Origin: Cheilinus undulatus
Lineage: Eukaryota > Chordata > Actinopteri > Labriformes > Labridae
Direction of reading: 5' to 3'
DNA: 64,000 bases
Assembly (NCBI RefSeq): GCF_018320785.1
Contig: NC_054866.1
Span: 28,311,000 to 28,374,999 of the forward strand
Shown here: in pieces, positions 61,701 through 64,000 of the stretch
Layout of the letters: each line of letters opens with the position of its first letter
How positions within the stretch are numbered: the first letter of the stretch is position 1
Made by a program: the position numbers and the translations under genes
Notes under the pieces: model-generated
Database searches by the model: none
The model's input: the letters and a program-made list of their open reading frames with translations, nothing else
Told to the model about the DNA's origin: nothing

Positions 61701-63519
61701 GTCCTTGGCATTGAGCACCCCAACACGATTCAAGAATATGTAAGTTATCAGAACCACTGAAGGATGAATTCATGTATTAAATGCTATAATAACCCTCCTA
61801 ACTAAATATTTCCTCGTTTCTCCTAGATGCACTTGGCACTGTACTGCTTTGCAAATGGGCAGCTGTCCACAGCCCTGAAGCTGCTGTATCGTGCCCGTTA
61901 CCTCTTGTTGTTGGTGTGTGGGGAGGACCACCCAGAGATGGCGTTGCTAGACGTGAGTTTTTACCATGGAAAAGCATTAATATTGTTGCTCTCTGTATTG
62001 AAATTGTGACAGCTGTTCCTGTTCTTTTCTCTCTTTATGCAGAGTAACATTGGGCTGGTGCTGCACGGAGTTATGGAGTATGATTTATCACTGAGATTCC
62101 TGGAGAACGCCTTGACCATCAACACAAAGTACCATGGACCCCGGTCCCTCAAAGTGGCCCTAAGGTTAGGAGAAAACCCTCTTCATCATCATATGTAGTG
62201 AGTGACCATTTGGCTGATATGGCTTACATTATGGTTACCTTGTGACATTTTTTCAGCCATCATTTGGTGGCAAGGGTTTACGAGAGCAAGGCCGAATTTC
62301 GCTCTGCACTGCAGCATGAGAAGGAGGGTTACACCATTTACAAGAACCAGGTAAAACTCTACCCCACTTAGAACTGTCACACTGTTCTTTATTGCTTTTA
62401 AAAATGTTTAACATCTCATCTTTTATCTGTTTGTCTTCCAAGATGGGAGAGGCACATGAGAAAACCAAGGAGAGTTCAGAGTACCTGAAGTATCTCACCC
62501 AACAGGCTGTAGCTCTACAGAGAACCATGAATGAGATCTACAAGAACGGTTCTAATGCTAGCATCATGCCCCTCAAGGTGAGCACTCAAGATGTGTTTTA
62601 TTGCTTCTGTTACATGTGATATGTTGCTGTGATTACAGTGATACTATGGTTTATGTTTTCTCCTGTCTTCCAGTTCACTGCTCCCAGCATGGCCAGTGTC
62701 CTGGAGCAGCTCAACATTATCAACGGCATCATCTTTATACCACTCAGGTAAAATGAGAAAAAAGCTTTATGTAATGCATCTTTTTGGGGGATTTTTTTCC
62801 TCACCAAAGGGAGTTTTAAAATTAAATCAATCAAACAATCTTTATTTGTATTGCACCAATTATTAATAAATAGTATTTCAGAACACTTTTCAAAAAGAGC
62901 AGGTCTAGATCGTGCCTTTTGTTATAGTGATTATAGAGACTCAGCGCTGGGCTAATCCACCATAAGATAAACAACTCACAACATTTAGCAAAGTATCAGT
63001 GTTTGTATTGTATATAATACGCTCAAGAAAATACAGTACATTTCATGTTTGACTTAACAGCAGCTAGTCCTGTGTGTGTAAGCAATGTAAACAGCTCTAT
63101 ATATTACAAATTAAATATGTATTTAATTATGCATTAATAGAGAGATAAAGTAAAAGATACATAGAGATGTGTCATCTATAACTCAACACCCCTTAAGTTA
63201 TGCAACACAACTTGTGAATGCATTTATGACTATTGTAAGGCTGATTTACTTAGTTGTTTGGGATGTTATGCATTCAATACCCATACTTTTCTGGAATTTC
63301 AGCTGACATAAATCCGAAGAGCCAAAACTAAGCCTAGAGTCTTTTTTTCAACATGAATTAAAGTTATGATTTTTCTGGTATTTCCCTTCCAGCCAAAAGG
63401 ATCTGGAGAACTTGAAGGCGGAGGTTCAGAGGCGGCAGCAGCTGCAGGAACTGGGGAAGAGTGAGGAGCCTTCTGAGGACAGCCCACTGGAGCTGGAGGA
63501 CAAAATTCCCATAGATTAA
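42593..63519 (+). CDS. cluh: Clustered mitochondria protein homolog (CLUH), complete coding gene, 27 coding exons
   Basis: The 27 exons listed below are joined by GT-AG introns with agreeing phases and total 4206 nt, giving 1401 aa plus stop. CLUH is a cytosolic RNA-binding protein. It binds mRNAs of nuclear-encoded mitochondrial proteins and is needed for normal mitochondrial distribution; its yeast and Drosophila relatives are Clu1 and Clueless. Domains in order: an acidic N-terminus with the family block [11 protein letters not shown] near residue 80; the CLU N-terminal ubiquitin-like region (about 80-160); the GRASP/CLU core domain (about 360-620, with [15 protein letters not shown] and [12 protein letters not shown]); a Ser/Thr-rich linker (680-781); a central helical region (about 820-1050); and TPR-like repeats (about 1100-1300, e.g. 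[11 protein letters not shown]). Human CLUH is about 1309 aa (recalled), so the fish protein is longer, mostly in the linker and N-terminus. ATG 42593 is in a strong context (CGACCATGG). A second start in exon 2 at 48664 matches the human N-terminus. The 3' UTR continues beyond the window. Confidence 0.95.
42729..48643. other. cluh intron 1
   Basis: A 5.9-kb intron. It has a 17-base C run at 42964-42980, a CG-containing stretch at 43620-43800 with no exon, and a truncated SINE at 45640-45776. No further exon is seen. The short open frames lack splice context. Confidence 0.55.
45640..45776 (-). mobile_element. Truncated tRNA-derived SINE
   Basis: GGACAGTGGATAAGGTTGGAAATAGG, then GAGAGACATGCAGGAAAAGAGCC and GGCCGGACTTGAACTA match the SINEs at 34798 and 59508 in the same orientation. 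The tRNA-like head is cut off after the B-box region. Confidence 0.65.
48644..48837 (+). CDS. cluh: cluh exon 2 (residues 46-110)
   Basis: Acceptor CCATGGCAG at 48643 and donor CTGCAG/GTAAAG. It carries acidic residues then [19 protein letters not shown], the start of the conserved CLU N-terminal region. The internal GCCATGG at 48664 (Met53) aligns with the human start. Confidence 0.9.
49210..49381 (+). CDS. cluh: cluh exon 3
   Basis: Residues 111-167. Very conserved with human [24 protein letters not shown] then CHRTCFSL. Acceptor TTATCAG, donor GAAG/GTCAGA. It is part of the ubiquitin-like N-terminal domain. Confidence 0.95.
50634..50777 (+). CDS. cluh: cluh exon 4
   Basis: Residues 168-215, with the block [18 protein letters not shown]. 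Acceptor CTTCAG, donor GGAG/GTTTGA. It completes the N-terminal domain. Confidence 0.95.
50874..51001 (+). CDS. cluh: cluh exon 5
   Basis: Residues 216-258. It begins with D (split codon) and [20 protein letters not shown], and ends NKDWK at TGGAAG/GTGAAG. The acceptor GGTGCAG lacks a long pyrimidine tract but is the only one that keeps the frame. Confidence 0.92.
51137..51291 (+). CDS. cluh: cluh exon 6
   Basis: Residues 259-309. It has the conserved [20 protein letters not shown] and TRGFYLN. The donor is AACCA/GTCAGT. The nearby second GT (GTCAAC) would break the frame into exon 7, so I rejected it. Confidence 0.93.
51783..51908 (+). CDS. cluh: cluh exon 7
   Basis: Residues 310-351 after acceptor TCTTCCAG. 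Reads [20 protein letters not shown], then [12 protein letters not shown]. Donor AAAAG/GTAAAA. Confidence 0.95.
52357..52504 (+). CDS. cluh: cluh exon 8
   Basis: Residues 352-401, starting the CLU core domain: [20 protein letters not shown] then [11 protein letters not shown]. Acceptor GCTGTAG, donor GACAG/GTGTGA. Confidence 0.95.
52590..52682 (+). CDS. cluh: cluh exon 9
   Basis: Residues 402-432: [17 protein letters not shown] and [13 protein letters not shown], almost identical to the human protein as recalled. The 3-kb intron after it carries nested Tc1 elements. Confidence 0.95.
52749..52780. repeat. (TTTTG)n simple repeat
   Basis: A pentanucleotide repeat directly beside the left end of the Tc1 element in cluh intron 9. 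Confidence 0.85.
52780..55552 (+). mobile_element. Old Tc1-family transposon interrupted by a second Tc1 element
   Basis: It is the same family as 20700-21958. It starts near GATTTACTTTAAAAAGTTAAAC and ends with AATATTTGGCAGTTTAAC...ATCACAGGG, giving long inverted ends. Decayed transposase is readable at about 53560-53880 ([11 protein letters not shown], then [10 protein letters not shown]). Frameshifts and stops are frequent. The element at 54036-55352 sits near its right end. Both are in cluh intron 9 and have not disturbed the splice sites. Confidence 0.8.
54036..55352 (+). mobile_element. Near full-length Tc1 transposon (1317 bp), inserted in the older Tc1
   Basis: The ends CAGTGCCGTGAAAAAGTATT and, inverted, CAGTGCCGTGAAAAAACACC are close to identical for over 40 bases, and TA lies on both sides (54034-54035, 55353-55354), the normal Tc1 target. 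The length matches an intact Tc1. The + strand transposase is readable: HTH linker ([11 protein letters not shown]), [20 protein letters not shown] with the usual Tc1 spacing, [11 protein letters not shown], and [18 protein letters not shown] stop after STSE and other frame breaks make the coding region non-functional. A 23-base poly-T run is near the left end (54078-54100). Confidence 0.85.
55728..56162 (+). CDS. cluh: cluh exon 10 (largest exon)
   Basis: Residues 433-577, 435 nt. It continues the CLU domain: [20 protein letters not shown], then [38 protein letters not shown] and [14 protein letters not shown]. It is the most strongly conserved part of the protein. Acceptor TTCTGCAG, donor CTTAAG/GTCAGA. 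Confidence 0.97.
56259..56518 (+). CDS. cluh: cluh exon 11
   Basis: Residues 578-663. It has [20 protein letters not shown] then [12 protein letters not shown], ending the CLU core. Acceptor AATTTTAG, donor AGCAGAG/GTATGT, leaving the first two bases of Arg664. Confidence 0.96.
56594..57006 (+). CDS. cluh: cluh exon 12, with Ser/Thr-rich linker
   Basis: Residues 664-801. It begins [16 protein letters not shown] and then has a low-complexity stretch of about 102 residues (680-781) rich in Thr, Ser, Asp, Glu and Gln, ending in [15 protein letters not shown]. In human CLUH the matching linker is much shorter (recalled). Donor TATTG/GTATGT. Confidence 0.93.
58108..58209 (+). CDS. cluh: cluh exon 13
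   Basis: Residues 802-835: [19 protein letters not shown] and [13 protein letters not shown]. Acceptor AAAACAG, donor CCCAG/GTGAGA. The next intron holds a RecQ-like repeat copy and a SINE. Confidence 0.95.
58548..59062 (-). mobile_element. Non-autonomous element with a RecQ-helicase-like fragment, copy 2
   Basis: It is the reverse-orientation sister of 8499-9083. The minus strand begins TAACCTTGCAAATGG, carries ATGGCAGAAGACATCAGCG and ends at TAACTTGACACGCC (plus-strand reading). The coding fragment is more decayed than in copy 1, with a deletion after GTGGATGCTT and a different spacer. The terminal hairpin seen in copy 1 is absent. Confidence 0.6.
59508..59685 (-). mobile_element. tRNA-derived SINE with 17-bp target-site duplication
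   Basis: Perfect 17-bp direct repeats flank it at 59491-59507 and 59686-59702 (ATAAATCAACAAAGATT). On the minus strand it begins GGGGCGCAGGTGGCCGAGTGG, with TTAAGGC following and GGTTCGAACCCGGCC after it: intact A and B boxes resembling a leucine/serine tRNA head. The body ends in AATAAACCTAAAA. It appears recent compared with the other repeats and is inside cluh intron 13. Confidence 0.85.
60057..60157 (+). CDS. cluh: cluh exon 14
   Basis: Residues 836-869: [20 protein letters not shown] and [13 protein letters not shown]. Acceptor AACCAG, donor CACTG/GTCAGT. Confidence 0.95.
60253..60405 (+). CDS. cluh: cluh exon 15
   Basis: Residues 870-920: [20 protein letters not shown] then [12 protein letters not shown]. 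Acceptor TGCCCAG, donor TTAT/GTGAGT. Confidence 0.95.
60485..60547 (+). CDS. cluh: cluh exon 16
   Basis: Residues 921-941, 63 nt: [19 protein letters not shown]. Acceptor CATGTAG, donor CTCCAG/GTTTGT. It matches IGIGELITRSAKHIF in human. Confidence 0.95.
60641..60885 (+). CDS. cluh: cluh exon 17
   Basis: Residues 942-1022: [20 protein letters not shown], then a basic [10 protein letters not shown] stretch and [13 protein letters not shown]. Donor CAGTG/GTGATG. The basic cluster is near the end of the central helical region. Confidence 0.95.
60989..61073 (+). CDS. cluh: cluh exon 18
   Basis: Residues 1023-1051: [20 protein letters not shown] then ISVKTGIQ. Acceptor CTTACAG, donor TCCAG/GTAACT. 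Confidence 0.95.
61161..61314 (+). CDS. cluh: cluh exon 19
   Basis: Residues 1052-1102: [20 protein letters not shown] and [19 protein letters not shown], nearly invariant with human. It leads into the TPR array. Confidence 0.96.
61425..61564 (+). CDS. cluh: cluh exon 20
   Basis: Residues 1103-1149, first TPR-like unit: [20 protein letters not shown] then [18 protein letters not shown]. Acceptor CTCCTAG, donor TGAG/GTAGGC. Confidence 0.96.
61659..61739 (+). CDS. cluh: cluh exon 21
   Basis: Residues 1150-1176: [20 protein letters not shown]. Acceptor CCCACAG, donor ATAT/GTAAGT. Part of the TPR array. Confidence 0.96.
61827..61952 (+). CDS. cluh: cluh exon 22
   Basis: Residues 1177-1218: [20 protein letters not shown] and [11 protein letters not shown], the kinesin-light-chain-like TPR signature. 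Acceptor CTCCTAG, donor AGAC/GTGAGT. Confidence 0.96.
62043..62164 (+). CDS. cluh: cluh exon 23
   Basis: Residues 1219-1258: [20 protein letters not shown]. Third TPR unit. Acceptor ATGCAG, donor CTAAG/GTTAGG. Confidence 0.96.
62257..62350 (+). CDS. cluh: cluh exon 24
   Basis: Residues 1259-1290: [20 protein letters not shown] then [12 protein letters not shown]. Fourth TPR unit. Acceptor TTTCAG, donor ACCAG/GTAAAA. Confidence 0.96.
62443..62577 (+). CDS. cluh: cluh exon 25
   Basis: Residues 1291-1335: [20 protein letters not shown] and [15 protein letters not shown]. Acceptor TTCCAAG, donor CAAG/GTGAGC. Confidence 0.96.
62674..62747 (+). CDS. cluh: cluh exon 26
   Basis: Residues 1336-1359: [20 protein letters not shown]. 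Acceptor CTTCCAG, donor CTCAG/GTAAAA. Confidence 0.96.
62748..63392. other. cluh: cluh intron 26 with short repeat fragment
   Basis: At 62826-62916 the sequence CAATCTTTATTTGTATTGCACC...AAAAAGAGCAGGTCTAGA is a common fish retroelement tail (recalled). The rest is AT-rich and non-coding. Confidence 0.45.
63393..63519 (+). CDS. cluh: cluh exon 27 (terminal)
   Basis: Residues 1360-1401 and stop TAA 63517-63519. Starts [20 protein letters not shown] and ends in an acidic tail ([10 protein letters not shown]). It is shorter than the human C-terminal tail, which has extra Pro/Ala-rich residues (recalled). Confidence 0.95.
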
Positions 63520-64000
63520 ACTCTAAAATGCCCTTAACACGGCTACTATCTGCTATTGGGGAGGGAGGGGGAAGCTGTGACTTAACAGCAATGTCACTGA
63601 GCCTGTGGAACTGAGAGCCAGGCGGTTTGAGTCAGCATTGAAACAAACAGGGGGAGGGATGGGGGAGGGCAGCTCAGAGAACAAAACTGTATGAACTGCA
63701 GGACAAAACCGTACAGAGAGGGGACTTCCTACAAGGTAGGAAAGAGAGGGAGGAGAAAGTACAGACAACATAGAATCAACGTTAACATGCAATCTAACAA
63801 ATCCCCGGCCTGAAAATCTGCTGATGCAGATGTTAGCTGTAGAGGTACGATCACATAAAAACACATGGGGATAGCCAGGAGAGGGAGACCAAGGACGACC
63901 ATGACATTGTATACCAGAGCCTTATCCACTTTACCATATTCCCCCAGTTCCTCTCAGCTCAGACATCCCACAGCACTGTTAGCCCAGGACCATTTTCTGC
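63520..64000 (+). other. cluh: cluh 3' UTR (start)
   Basis: Purine- and G-rich stretches (GGGGAGGGAGGGGGAAGC, GGGGGAGGGATGGGGGAGGG) follow the stop codon. No AATAAA is seen before the window ends, so the 3' end is outside. The minus-strand frames here are shadows. Confidence 0.6.

Noticed and set aside
1..64000. CRISPR array, prophage, operon or toxin-antitoxin system
   Set aside because: No regular repeat-spacer units and no bacterial gene organisation; all supported genes are spliced vertebrate genes.
1..64000. Endogenous retrovirus or LTR element
   Set aside because: I saw no paired long terminal repeats and no reverse transcriptase or capsid motif in any frame.

Overview
This is a eukaryotic window from a ray-finned fish, probably a percomorph-type teleost. 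The evidence is spliced vertebrate genes with GT-AG introns, several fish-typical Tc1/mariner elements, tRNA-derived SINEs with target-site duplications, and AT-rich intergenic DNA with microsatellites. The species is not identifiable from what I can see. There is no bacterial, viral or CRISPR content. I found no novel multi-gene system; the interest lies in gene structure and in nested repeats.

Three protein-coding genes lie on the + strand. (1) The last exon of a TLC-domain membrane protein, best matched to tlcd2 (12035-12415); its earlier exons are not recognisable in the first 12 kb. (2) A complete CCDC92-family coiled-coil gene, probably ccdc92b (coding exons 18706-18838, 29880-29927, 32630-33351; 300 aa), with a CpG-richer promoter and a probable non-coding first exon around 17.8-18.4 kb. 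(3) A complete coding sequence for cluh (clustered mitochondria homolog), from 42593 to 63519. It has 27 coding exons whose phases all agree and sum to 4206 nt, giving 1401 aa. CLUH is a cytosolic RNA-binding protein that supports expression and positioning of nuclear-encoded mitochondrial proteins. From memory, CLUH, CCDC92B and TLCD2 all map to human 17p13.3, so the order suggests conserved synteny. The genes are independent and not an operon.

Layout: 1-12.0 kb is AT-rich and full of old DNA-transposon fragments, including a family seen four times with an ACCTCC/GGAGGT inverted end, a RecQ-helicase-like repeat and a hAT-like fragment. 12.0-12.6 kb is the tlcd2 end. 12.6-17.8 kb is intergenic, with a long (TA)n tract and a TIR element made of GC-box-like repeats. 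17.8-33.4 kb is ccdc92b, whose 11-kb intron contains a decayed Tc1 element and other repeats. 33.4-42.3 kb is intergenic and holds a 1.7-kb Tc1/mariner-superfamily element with a SINE inside it and a truncated minus-strand Tc1. 42.3-63.5 kb is cluh; intron 9 holds a full-length Tc1 element inserted in an older Tc1 element, and intron 13 holds a second RecQ-like repeat copy plus a SINE with a 17-bp target-site duplication. 63.5-64 kb is the beginning of the cluh 3' UTR.
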